Assembly (NCBI GenBank): GCA_002401545.1
Contig: NVTJ01000026.1
Coordinates: 11,480 to 17,350 of the forward strand
DNA: 5,871 bases
Origin: Alphaproteobacteria bacterium
GTDB lineage: Bacteria; Pseudomonadota; Alphaproteobacteria; Sphingomonadales; Emcibacteraceae
Direction of reading: 5' to 3'
Position numbers and translations under genes: made by a program. Each line of letters opens with the position of its first letter. Position 1 is the stretch's first letter. Shown one piece after another: positions 1-5,071 of this stretch. The notes under the pieces were generated by a model. That model saw only the letters and a program-made list of their open reading frames with translations. It searched no databases and was not told where the DNA came from.

Positions 1-150
1 CTCGGTTCTGAAATTCTCTGGCGCAACCATTTCTGGGCAGAATTTAACGGCTTTAATGATGCGTTCCGTGACCCTTGGGGCAATGAAATTATTTTATGGA
101 CCAAAGGCGGAGACAATCCGCAGGTTCCGGAAAATTATACCCGGGAATAA
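1..150 (+). CDS. VOC (glyoxalase / bleomycin-resistance fold) family protein, C-terminal fragment
   Basis: The reading frame is open from the first base of the window and ends at TAA 148-150, giving the last 49 residues of a protein whose start lies upstream. The fragment contains RDPWGNEIILW, the closing beta-alpha signature (D-P-x-G-N-x-[IV]-x-L) of vicinal oxygen chelate domains. In that family the last beta strand normally supplies a Glu metal ligand; here the candidate is the E of NEI, but the fragment is too short to be certain. VOC proteins include glyoxalase I, type I extradiol dioxygenases, fosfomycin-resistance enzymes and many uncharacterised lyases, and these cannot be separated from this tail. 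The gene converges on the TauD-family gene and shares its terminator, so it is not in the same transcript as any other gene here. The family call is fairly sure; the function is unknown. Confidence 0.75.
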   Translation, partial: LGSEILWRNHFWAEFNGFNDAFRDPWGNEIILWTKGGDNPQVPENYTRE

Positions 151-175
151 AAAGTAAAATTTATTATTTTCTGAC

Positions 176-212
176 AAAAAACCCGCTGATAACAATACCA
201 GCGGGTTTTTTT
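176..212. terminator. Bidirectional Rho-independent terminator between convergent genes
   Basis: A perfect GC-rich stem, CCCGCTG (182-188) with CAGCGGG (199-205), encloses a 10-nt loop. It is extended by A-tract/T-tract pairing (AAAAAA 176-181 against TTTTTT 206-211). The T run 206-212 serves the plus-strand VOC gene, which stops at 150. The A run 176-181 is a U tract on the minus strand and serves the TauD-family gene, which stops at 231. This is a textbook shared terminator for converging transcripts. Confidence 0.93.
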
Positions 213-230
213 AAGCTACTCAGTACAAAC

Positions 231-1085
231 TTAATAGGGAACATTCCCCTTGGCCCATAGACGGTGCATCAAACGAAAATGTTTCTTATCATCAAATACT
301 GTGCCCGTATGCAAGGTACAGCGGTTATCCCAGGTAATCACATCCCCGACCTGCCATTTATGCTGATAGGTAAATTGATCCTGAGTCACAAATTCAACAA
401 GCTCATCAATTAACTTCAAACCCTCAGGGTTAGACATGCCGACCACCTCGGTGACAGTACCGGTGCTGACCCAGAGCGCCTTGCGACCATCGGCTGGGTG
501 AGTGCGGATCAAAGGGTGAAAAACGTCTGGGTTCTCCGCCTGAAGCTCCTCACTAAGGGTCATCCGGCCAAATTCCCGGGTTTCCATGAAATGCTTGTAG
601 CTATGATGCAGGATCAGACCATCAAGCTGCTCTTTGCGTTCCTCACTCAGGGCATTATAGGCGGCACAGCAATCGGCAATGATGGTATCACTACCCGAAG
701 GGGGAACCTCAACAGCATACAACATGGTATTCTGAACCGGTTTTTTCTTGTAGGAATAATCCGTATGCCAGCCAACACCGTCATTATGCGCCCCGATCGG
801 CTTGCCGTTCTCTTCGCGGTTCGATAAAATATAAATTTCTGGATGGCCTGGCAGGGTATATTCCTGCAACGTATGACCCTCCGGTTCACCAAAAAGGCTC
901 AGATAAGCCACCAGCTCATCAGGAGACAATTTCTGGTTCCGTAGTAACAGCGCGCCATGAAGTTGAAAGGTTTTGACCAATTCTGCACGTGTTTCCGCAT
1001 CAGCTGTCGCAATATCAACATTGGTCACTTCTGCCCCGAAACCCGGCTTTAATTCCCGTATATCCAACTCTATCTGATTGCTCAT
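231..1085 (-). CDS. TauD/TfdA-family 2-oxoglutarate- and Fe(II)-dependent dioxygenase
   Basis: A 284-aa cytosolic protein of normal family length. Family members couple 2-oxoglutarate decarboxylation to hydroxylation of a substrate, often releasing a leaving group (sulfite from taurine in TauD, a phenol from aryloxyacetates in TfdA). The facial triad is visible: H107 and D109 in WHTDYSY, and distal H259 in DNRCTLHTG. The 2-oxoglutarate carboxylate contacts fit R271/R275 in FRLMHRLW and T134 in GSDT, matching the E. coli TauD positions R266/R270 and T126. The ATG start is supported by GGGAG five bases upstream on the minus strand. The gene is transcribed away from the Rieske gene across a 247-bp shared promoter region. 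The substrate cannot be read from sequence. It is not assigned as tauD, because no taurine transporter or other sulfonate gene is nearby. An ether- or amine-cleaving role in the same pathway as the rightward genes is possible but is inference. Confidence 0.95.
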   Translation of the reverse strand: MSNQIELDIRELKPGFGAEVTNVDIATADAETRAELVKTFQLHGALLLRNQKLSPDELVAYLSLFGEPEGHTLQEYTLPGHPEIYILSNREENGKPIGAHNDGVGWHTDYSYKKKPVQNTMLYAVEVPPSGSDTIIADCCAAYNALSEERKEQLDGLILHHSYKHFMETREFGRMTLSEELQAENPDVFHPLIRTHPADGRKALWVSTGTVTEVVGMSNPEGLKLIDELVEFVTQDQFTYQHKWQVGDVITWDNRCTLHTGTVFDDKKHFRLMHRLWAKGNVPY

Positions 1086-1090
1086 AATAT

Positions 1091-1095
1091 CTCCC
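1091..1095 (-). promoter_or_regulatory. Ribosome binding site of the TauD-family gene
   Basis: CTCCC on the plus strand reads GGGAG on the minus strand, five bases before the ATG at 1085-1083. This is a good Shine-Dalgarno match and supports that start. Confidence 0.75.
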
Positions 1096-1105
1096 GTATA
1101 TTTAC

Positions 1106-1134
1106 ATAAAATTCATCGCTCTAATGCGGGTCAA
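1106..1134 (-). promoter_or_regulatory. Candidate sigma70-type promoter of the TauD-family gene
   Basis: On the minus strand, TTGACC (plus 1134-1129) is followed after 17 bases by TTTTAT (plus 1111-1106). The -35 matches consensus at five of six positions and the -10 at four of six. The predicted start would lie close to the ribosome binding site, leaving a short leader. This is a hexamer match only and the AT-rich region raises the chance background. Confidence 0.4.
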
Positions 1135-1236
1135 ATATATTGTCAGGGGATTGAAACGTCTTGCACTGATGCGCCCATTGATTTGTCTGTCTGTATTATT
1201 CTGACCGGTTCTGCTCATCGCAGCAGGTAAGTCTGT

Positions 1237-1250
1237 GTGCGCACTTGTGC
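1237..1250. repeat. Nested short palindromes GTGCGCAC and GCAC-TT-GTGC
   Basis: The 8-bp perfect palindrome GTGCGCAC (1237-1244) overlaps GCACTTGTGC (1241-1250), which has 4-bp arms. Together with the adjacent GTGCAAGAC they make a dense cluster of dyad symmetry just upstream of the Rieske promoter -35. This could be a protein-binding site; the function is not known. Confidence 0.3.
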
Positions 1251-1267
1251 AAGACCGTACTTCAGAC

Positions 1268-1297
1268 CTGACCTATTATCATATTTAACAATATAAT
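1268..1297 (+). promoter_or_regulatory. Probable sigma70 promoter of the Rieske-LigB operon
   Basis: A perfect TATAAT -10 hexamer (1292-1297) is preceded, after 18 bases, by CTGACC (1268-1273), which matches the -35 consensus at four of six positions. Transcription would begin near 1303-1305, about 30 bases before the ATG at 1333 and upstream of the AAGGG ribosome binding site at 1321. The strong -10 with a weak -35 is typical of regulated promoters. Confidence 0.6.
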
Positions 1298-1300
1298 AGG
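1272..1300. promoter_or_regulatory. Operator-like perfect inverted repeat overlapping the Rieske promoter
   Basis: CCTATTAT (1272-1279) and ATAATAGG (1293-1300) form perfect 8-bp arms separated by 13 bases, a centre-to-centre distance of 21 bp, or two helical turns. The left arm begins at the end of the -35 and the right arm covers most of the -10. A dimeric regulator bound here would occlude RNA polymerase, so a repressor is the simplest reading. No obvious repressor gene lies in the window; the AraC-type protein usually activates from upstream sites. Confidence 0.5.
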
Positions 1301-1320
1301 GTGGTGCAAGTCACGAAAGA

Positions 1321-1325
1321 AAGGG
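1321..1325 (+). promoter_or_regulatory. Ribosome binding site of the Rieske gene
   Basis: AAGGG lies seven bases before the ATG at 1333, within a purine-rich run starting near 1315. It supports the annotated start. Confidence 0.7.
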
Positions 1326-1332
1326 TATACTT

Positions 1333-2583
1333 ATGAAACCGTCTCTGCTAAATAATCAGTTTTTCAAAGACCTCAACAGTTCCGTTTTACCGATTGAGGA
1401 CGCCGAAACCCTGCCTCCTGGCTGCTATACGGATGCGGAATTTTATGAATTTGAAAAAGAAGCCATCTTTAATCATGAATGGCTGTATGTGGGCCGGGAG
1501 TCAAAAATCCCTGAAGCAGGCGATTATTTTACTACCTCAATCATTGGCGAACCAATCGTTATAGTTCGCACCCGCAAAGGTGAAATCAATGCAATGTCAT
1601 CCGTCTGTCAACATCGGGCGATGCTGGTCGCAGAAGGCAGTGGTAATGCCCGGTCTTTCATGTGCCCTTATCACCATTGGAATTATTCTTTGGATGGCGC
1701 CTTGCTTAAGGGTCCGGCCATGGAAAAAACCTGCAATTTTGATAAGGCCGATGTCCAGTTGCCAACCTTTAAGGTCGAAATCTGGCTTGGTTTTATCTTT
1801 ATCAATTTTGACGATCAGGCCCCGCCACTGGCCCCAAGGCTGGAAGCTGTTGCCAAAATTCTCGAGCCCTATGATCTGGCGAATGCCATCGGTCCCAATG
1901 CCGACCCGGCTATGAAATTCCCCTGGAACTGGAAAGTAATGTTCGAGAATAATAACGATGGCTATCATGCCAGCCGTCTTCATGGCGGCCATTACCATGA
2001 CTTCATTCCCAGCGCACTCTGTAGCTTCCCTGACATGCCCGAGGATACCGCAGGTTATTGCCGGCTCAATGGTACTCTTCATAAAGATGCCAGCTTTAAC
2101 GCCAGCCAAAGAGCCCTGTTGCCAATATTTCCGAATTTGAGTGATGATGATCGCAACCAAATGCTGTTTGCCAATATTCCACCAACCCTGTCTTTGGTTC
2201 TGACCAATGACATGGTTTTTGCCCTCAATGTACGTGCCGATGGCCCCGAGAGCCATGAAATGGACGTCGAACTTCTGGTCGCTCCGGGGGCGATGGACAA
2301 CCCGGCCTTTGATGATTGTATTGCCGCAAATATGGCCACCGCCCTGAAAATCATGGATCAGGATCAACATGTGGATGAAATGGTTCAGATTGGCCTCAGG
2401 TCCCGTTTTGCGGTCCGTGGCCGCTACTCGTGGCAGGAGGGCGCCCAGCAACAGCTCAACAGTTGGCTGGTCCCGCGTTATCAGGACTGCTGGGAGAAGA
2501 ACGACGTCAATTTAGGCGGCACCAAAGCCCCAATCACCCGCTGTGACGACACTACAGCGATCTGCAATGAGACTGACGTATAA
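1333..2583 (+). CDS. Rieske-type non-heme iron oxygenase, alpha (catalytic) subunit
   Basis: A 416-aa protein of usual length for the large subunit of ring-hydroxylating or N-demethylating oxygenases. The N-terminal Rieske domain (about 45-160) has the [2Fe-2S] motif C92-x-H94 with C111-x2-H114. The C-terminal catalytic domain (about 190-390) carries the mononuclear iron site: D209-G-Y-H212-x4-H217, with D209 the conserved electron-bridging Asp. D344, eight residues before Q352 in the VQIGLRS block, is the expected third iron ligand. All key residues are present. Family members use NAD(P)H-derived electrons to dihydroxylate aromatics or mono-oxygenate and demethylate substrates such as carnitine or glycine betaine. 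No beta subunit, ferredoxin or reductase is encoded in the window, so this may be an alpha-only enzyme fed by a distant reductase. It is first in a probable operon with the LigB-family gene. The class is certain; the substrate is unknown. Confidence 0.96.
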   Translation: MKPSLLNNQFFKDLNSSVLPIEDAETLPPGCYTDAEFYEFEKEAIFNHEWLYVGRESKIPEAGDYFTTSIIGEPIVIVRTRKGEINAMSSVCQHRAMLVAEGSGNARSFMCPYHHWNYSLDGALLKGPAMEKTCNFDKADVQLPTFKVEIWLGFIFINFDDQAPPLAPRLEAVAKILEPYDLANAIGPNADPAMKFPWNWKVMFENNNDGYHASRLHGGHYHDFIPSALCSFPDMPEDTAGYCRLNGTLHKDASFNASQRALLPIFPNLSDDDRNQMLFANIPPTLSLVLTNDMVFALNVRADGPESHEMDVELLVAPGAMDNPAFDDCIAANMATALKIMDQDQHVDEMVQIGLRSRFAVRGRYSWQEGAQQQLNSWLVPRYQDCWEKNDVNLGGTKAPITRCDDTTAICNETDV

Positions 2584-2584
2584 G

Positions 2585-3373
2585 ATGGCACATCAAAAAA
2601 GAATGCCCGTTGTTTTTTTCGGCCATGGCAGCCCGACTAATATTCTTGAAGATAATGTTACGACCAAAACCTGGGCTCGCATTGCCCGTAGTATGCCGCG
2701 GCCCAAGGCCATATTATGCATTTCAGCCCATTGGTGTACCAATGGCATAGAGGTGACGGCCATGGACACCCCGCGCACAATTCATGATTTTGGCCGTGGC
2801 CTGCCTGCTGCCCTGTTCGATAAAGAATATCCGGCACCGGGAAATCCGGCACTGGCACAACATGTTCAGGACCTGCTTGATCCCCTGCAGGTGAAACTTG
2901 ATCATGAATGGGGGCTGGACCATGCCACCTGGGCCGTGTTGATCAAAGCCTTTCCCAAGGCTGATATCCCGGTAGTTCAATTGAGCATGGATATGAGAAA
3001 ATCATCCGAGTGGCATTATAATATTGGTCAGAAGCTACGCCAGTTACGAGACGAAGGCGTTCTGATTATTGGCTCCGGCAATGTGGTCCATAACCTGCAC
3101 CAAATGGACTGGAGCGAGACGGCAAAGCCCCATGCCTGGGCAACCCGGTTCGACAATCTGGTCAAAGAGTGTGTGATCAAGGACCAGCCTGAAAGACTGT
3201 TTGATCTTGATGCCCTTGGCCAGGATGGTGCCCTGTCGGTGCCAACGCTAGACCATTTTTGGCCCCTGTTCTATGTCCTCGGAGCCCGCCATGACGATGA
3301 CAGGGCAACCTTTGACCCTAACTTCATCCAGTATAAATCCCTGAGCATGATGACCATCGTCCTGCAAAGTTAA
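2585..3373 (+). CDS. LigB-superfamily class III extradiol ring-cleavage dioxygenase, YgiD/4,5-DOPA dioxygenase type
   Basis: With ATG 2585 the protein has 262 aa, about the size of E. coli YgiD, which it resembles from recall along its whole length: MPVVFFGHGSP, ISAHW, TIHDFG, the YPAPG block, GLDHATW, GSGNVVHNL and a C-terminal YVLGA/SLSMM region. Numbered from this start, metal and active-site residues are H14 (GHGSP), H49 (SAHW), H169 (VVHNL) and H224 (TLDHFW), with H113 (GLDH) as probable acid/base. Family enzymes cleave catechols such as DOPA next to the hydroxyl pair using O2. The ATG lies one base after the upstream TAA, indicating translational coupling; there is no strong Shine-Dalgarno. 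In-frame alternatives are GTG 2543 and ATG 2567, which overlap the Rieske gene and add unconserved residues. The ring-cleavage class is well supported; L-DOPA as the actual substrate is not established. Confidence 0.92.
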   Translation: MAHQKRMPVVFFGHGSPTNILEDNVTTKTWARIARSMPRPKAILCISAHWCTNGIEVTAMDTPRTIHDFGRGLPAALFDKEYPAPGNPALAQHVQDLLDPLQVKLDHEWGLDHATWAVLIKAFPKADIPVVQLSMDMRKSSEWHYNIGQKLRQLRDEGVLIIGSGNVVHNLHQMDWSETAKPHAWATRFDNLVKECVIKDQPERLFDLDALGQDGALSVPTLDHFWPLFYVLGARHDDDRATFDPNFIQYKSLSMMTIVLQS

Positions 3374-3412
3374 TATCATAGAGAAAATGAGAAATTGCTT
3401 CTTTTTGATCTG

Positions 3413-3428
3413 ACTGAAAATCTTCAGT
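3413..3428 (+). terminator. Weak hairpin downstream of the LigB-family gene, possible terminator
   Basis: ACTGAA (3413-3418) and TTCAGT (3423-3428) form a perfect 6-bp stem with an AATC loop, followed by the T-rich TTATTTTA. It lies 40 bases past the stop at 3373. The stem is AT-rich and short, so termination would be partial. Confidence 0.35.
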
Positions 3429-3457
3429 TTATTTTACATGAAACAATCTGGACATAT

Positions 3458-3480
3458 ATAACCATGTTATTTATGGTTAT
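3458..3480. promoter_or_regulatory. Perfect inverted repeat upstream of the AraC-family gene, candidate operator
   Basis: ATAACCAT (3458-3465) and ATGGTTAT (3473-3480) are perfect 8-bp arms around a 7-base centre. A near copy, ATAACTATG, recurs at 3496-3504, differing from ATAACCATG (3458-3466) at one base. The site lies about 80-100 bp before the regulator start, in an AT-rich leader where no promoter hexamers stand out (TATGAT 3501-3506 is a possible -10). Autoregulation or control by another factor is plausible inference. The repeat is AT-rich, so chance occurrence is not negligible. Confidence 0.4.
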
Positions 3481-3550
3481 CTCTATCATTTGCAAATAAC
3501 TATGATTAAAATAAGTTTGGATTTAGTCTAAATAATATCTTCTCCAAAAA

Positions 3551-3554
3551 AGGG
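3551..3554 (+). promoter_or_regulatory. Ribosome binding site of the AraC-family gene
   Basis: AGGG, preceded by an A run, lies five bases before ATG 3560 and fixes that start. Confidence 0.65.
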
Positions 3555-3559
3555 TTTTT

Positions 3560-4513
3560 ATGAAGGCTTGGCAGTTTACAACAGATTCATTCCCAGAAAA
3601 TGACCAGAAAAAGGCGTGGATCAGTGCCATGAGCCGCCTGTGCCTGCCCATCGGCCATATTGCGACCGCAGGCCAGTTTCGGGGTACAGTGTCATGTATT
3701 GCTTCATCTCTGGGTATTGAATTTGCCCTTATTGACGCCGACCCACAAGAAATCTCCGGTCATTACGCAGAGCAGGAGGAGGCCATCTGGCTCACCATGC
3801 TGCTCGACGGAGAGGCCATGCTGGTCAATGACGGTACAAGCCTGAAACTAACCCCGGGTGATGTCATTTATGGGCCGACAGGTATCGGCGCAACTCTTAA
3901 TTTTACCACCCCTTTTCGTCAGATTTTTATAAAAGTCCCGCGTCTGGCCATCAATCCGCTGCTGATGTCGCCACTGTCTCTGCAGATTGGCCAACTGCCG
4001 GGACATAAAGGGATAAATCATGTCCTCTCCGGTATGTTACGGTCATTGGCAAATGCCCTTGATGATATCAGTGATATCCAGCTTCGACCGGTAGAACTTG
4101 CCCTGACCGAACTTCTGCTTACCTGTATTGCAGACCAAAAGGGTATTCAGGCTATAGGCAGTGCGGCCAACACCAGAGCCGATAACCTGCACCGCATATG
4201 CCAAACTATTGAAACCCTGCTCAGCGACCCAGACCTGACATCCGGTCATGTTGCAGAAAAGCATGGTGTCTCGCTGCGTTACCTGCAAAAACTATTTACC
4301 CTGGCAGACAAGACTTTCAGTAATTACGTGCGCACCCGACGCCTTGAACGCTGCCGGGCAGACTTGATCAGCCCTCTCTATTCCCAGATATCCATTACCG
4401 AAATCTGTTTTCGATGGGGATTTAATAGCTCGGCCTATTTCAGCCGCTCCTTCCGGGATGCCTATGGTGTCTCTCCACGTGAATACCGCCGCACCGAAAA
4501 CCAAATCTACTGA
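3560..4513 (+). CDS. AraC-family transcriptional regulator, FeaR-like (AraC_binding_2 + HTH_18 architecture)
   Basis: A 317-aa cytosolic DNA-binding protein. Residues about 15-190 form the sensor domain. It opens with a W-containing helix (KKAWISAMSRLCLPIG) and has a cupin-like core (WLTMLLDGEAMLV...LTPGDVIYGPTG, about 77-108), the arrangement of FeaR-type activators. Residues about 215-312 are the double helix-turn-helix domain: the first HTH near 227-247 (SGHVAEKHGVSLRYLQKLF), the second near 278-299 (SITEICFRWGFNSSAYFSRSF). It ends with GVSPREYRR, the family C-terminal signature. FeaR and relatives activate aromatic amine or aromatic acid catabolism when bound to a small aromatic effector. 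Its position between two catabolic transcription units suggests it controls one or both, and the upstream inverted repeat could serve autoregulation. The family is certain; effector and targets are inferred. Confidence 0.94.
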   Translation: MKAWQFTTDSFPENDQKKAWISAMSRLCLPIGHIATAGQFRGTVSCIASSLGIEFALIDADPQEISGHYAEQEEAIWLTMLLDGEAMLVNDGTSLKLTPGDVIYGPTGIGATLNFTTPFRQIFIKVPRLAINPLLMSPLSLQIGQLPGHKGINHVLSGMLRSLANALDDISDIQLRPVELALTELLLTCIADQKGIQAIGSAANTRADNLHRICQTIETLLSDPDLTSGHVAEKHGVSLRYLQKLFTLADKTFSNYVRTRRLERCRADLISPLYSQISITEICFRWGFNSSAYFSRSFRDAYGVSPREYRRTENQIY

Positions 4514-4526
4514 ATCATATGCCCAA

Positions 4527-4542
4527 CAGACACTTCTGTCTG
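4527..4542 (+). terminator. Small hairpin just after the AraC-family gene
   Basis: CAGACA (4527-4532), loop CTTC, TGTCTG (4537-4542): a perfect 6-bp stem with a compact tetraloop, 13 bases after the stop at 4513. The downstream CTTTC... sequence is only moderately T-rich, with TTTT again at 4556-4559, so it is a weak intrinsic terminator or an mRNA 3'-end stabiliser. Confidence 0.4.
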
Positions 4543-4588
4543 CTTTCAAAATCAGTTTTCTGCCCCCCTTATCATAAGCTAAACACCA

Positions 4589-4617
4589 TTGACCCAACAG
4601 CCACAACAGGCTATTGT
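4589..4617 (+). promoter_or_regulatory. Candidate sigma70 promoter of the cupin-aldolase pair
   Basis: TTGACC (4589-4594, five of six consensus positions) is followed after exactly 17 bases by TATTGT (4612-4617, four of six). Transcription would start near 4624, about 64 bases before ATG 4688. This placement also makes the earlier in-frame ATG at 4634 unlikely, because it would have almost no leader. Confidence 0.45.
4595..4616. promoter_or_regulatory. Inverted repeat filling the -35/-10 spacer of the cupin promoter
   Basis: CAACAGCC (4595-4602) and GGCTATTG (4609-4616) pair at seven of eight positions around a 6-base centre. The dyad occupies the spacer and most of the -10, the classic position for a repressor, or for a MerR-type activator that distorts the spacer. 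Its sequence differs from the other inverted repeats in the window, so a different protein would be expected to bind. Confidence 0.4.
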
Positions 4618-4672
4618 ATCGCACAGATAAATAATGTTTTTCTTGCCGATACATAAATTGCTATTAGATATC

Positions 4673-4678
4673 AAAAGG
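4673..4678 (+). promoter_or_regulatory. Ribosome binding site that sets the cupin start
   Basis: AAAAGG lies nine bases before ATG 4688. The earlier in-frame ATG 4634 has no such site, and the 18 residues it would add (starting MFFLPIHK) do not look like a cupin N-terminus. Confidence 0.6.
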
Positions 4679-4687
4679 CATATCCAC

Positions 4688-5065
4688 ATGGTGCAAAAAA
4701 CACGCGTCTATAACTGGGATGATTTACCCAAAGAAGTTGTCCGCGAAGGGGTCGTGCGGTCTGGTTTTCAGGGTGACAATGTTCTCATGGTGATGAACTG
4801 GCTTGAGCCTGGTATGGAAACCAATCCCCATAGTCACCCTTTTGAACAGATCGCCTATATCGTTCAGGGCAAAATCAGGTTTCACATCGCTGATGAAATT
4901 ATCGAAGGCGGTCCCGGTAGCGTGATACGCATTCCCCCCAATGTGGTTCACTATGGGGAGCCTATTGGCGATGAACCGGTAATGAACCTTGATATTTTCA
5001 GCCCAATCCGGGAAGATTACCGCCATTTGGTAGGCTATCAGCAGGCTGACTTCGAGGATGAATAA
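4688..5065 (+). CDS. Small single-domain cupin (cupin_2 type) metal-binding protein
   Basis: From ATG 4688 the protein has 125 aa, a normal single-cupin length. Motif 1 reads G42-x5-H48-x-H50-P-F-E53-Q54, ending at G61. Motif 2 reads G77-x5-P83-x-N85-x2-H88. The expected metal ligands are H48, H50, Q54 and H88. Q54 stands at the usual Glu position, as in the HxHPHEQ subgroup, where cyclases and isomerases such as RemF or BacB bind metal through three His and a Gln. No signal peptide is apparent. Small cupins act as dioxygenases, decarboxylases, isomerases or cyclases, or bind ligands non-catalytically, and sequence does not separate these here. The gene ends six bases before the aldolase start, so the two are probably co-transcribed, and the cupin may act on the aldolase substrate or its precursor. 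An 18-residue N-terminal extension from ATG 4634 is the alternative start. Confidence 0.88.
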   Translation: MVQKTRVYNWDDLPKEVVREGVVRSGFQGDNVLMVMNWLEPGMETNPHSHPFEQIAYIVQGKIRFHIADEIIEGGPGSVIRIPPNVVHYGEPIGDEPVMNLDIFSPIREDYRHLVGYQQADFEDE

Positions 5066-5071
5066 AACGCC

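Larger units (their letters stand above)
1158..1312. repeat. Three copies of a 9-bp motif GTGCAAG(A/T)C in the divergent promoter region
   Basis: GTGCAAGAC lies at 1247-1255 and GTGCAAGTC at 1304-1312 in direct orientation. The reverse complement GTCTTGCAC lies at 1158-1166. The first and second copies belong to a longer imperfect inverted repeat: the reverse complement of the stretch ending at 1255 shares GTCTTGCAC plus a downstream TGCGC with 1158-1175. The third copy sits at the expected transcription start of the Rieske gene. Short repeated motifs between divergent genes commonly mark activator sites. AraC-family binding is possible, since that regulator is encoded nearby, but is not shown. 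Confidence 0.45.

Noticed and set aside
498..827. 109-codon plus-strand frame inside the TauD-family gene
   Set aside because: It is antisense to a well-conserved dioxygenase and shows no protein features of its own.
1211..1226. Short hairpin CTGCT...AGCAG in the divergent region
   Set aside because: A 5-bp stem with a 6-base loop is too small to call a regulatory RNA structure and is likely to occur by chance.
1597..2451. 284-codon open frame on the minus strand opposite the Rieske gene
   Set aside because: The plus strand encodes a full Rieske protein with all motifs. The antisense translation shows no recognisable domain, and its length is explained by codon bias of the sense gene.
2543..2584. 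Upstream starts (GTG 2543, ATG 2567) for the LigB-family gene
   Set aside because: They add residues with no similarity to YgiD-like proteins and overlap the Rieske gene; ATG 2585 gives the usual length and a tight stop-start junction. ATG 2567 cannot be fully excluded.
4292..4654. 120-codon minus-strand frame crossing the AraC gene end and the following gap
   Set aside because: The translation has no recognisable motif, it lies largely antisense to the conserved HTH domain, and no convincing ribosome binding site was noted.
4634..4687. Upstream ATG 4634 for the cupin gene
   Set aside because: It has no ribosome binding site and lies only about 10 bases from the predicted transcription start; ATG 4688 has AAAAGG at suitable spacing.
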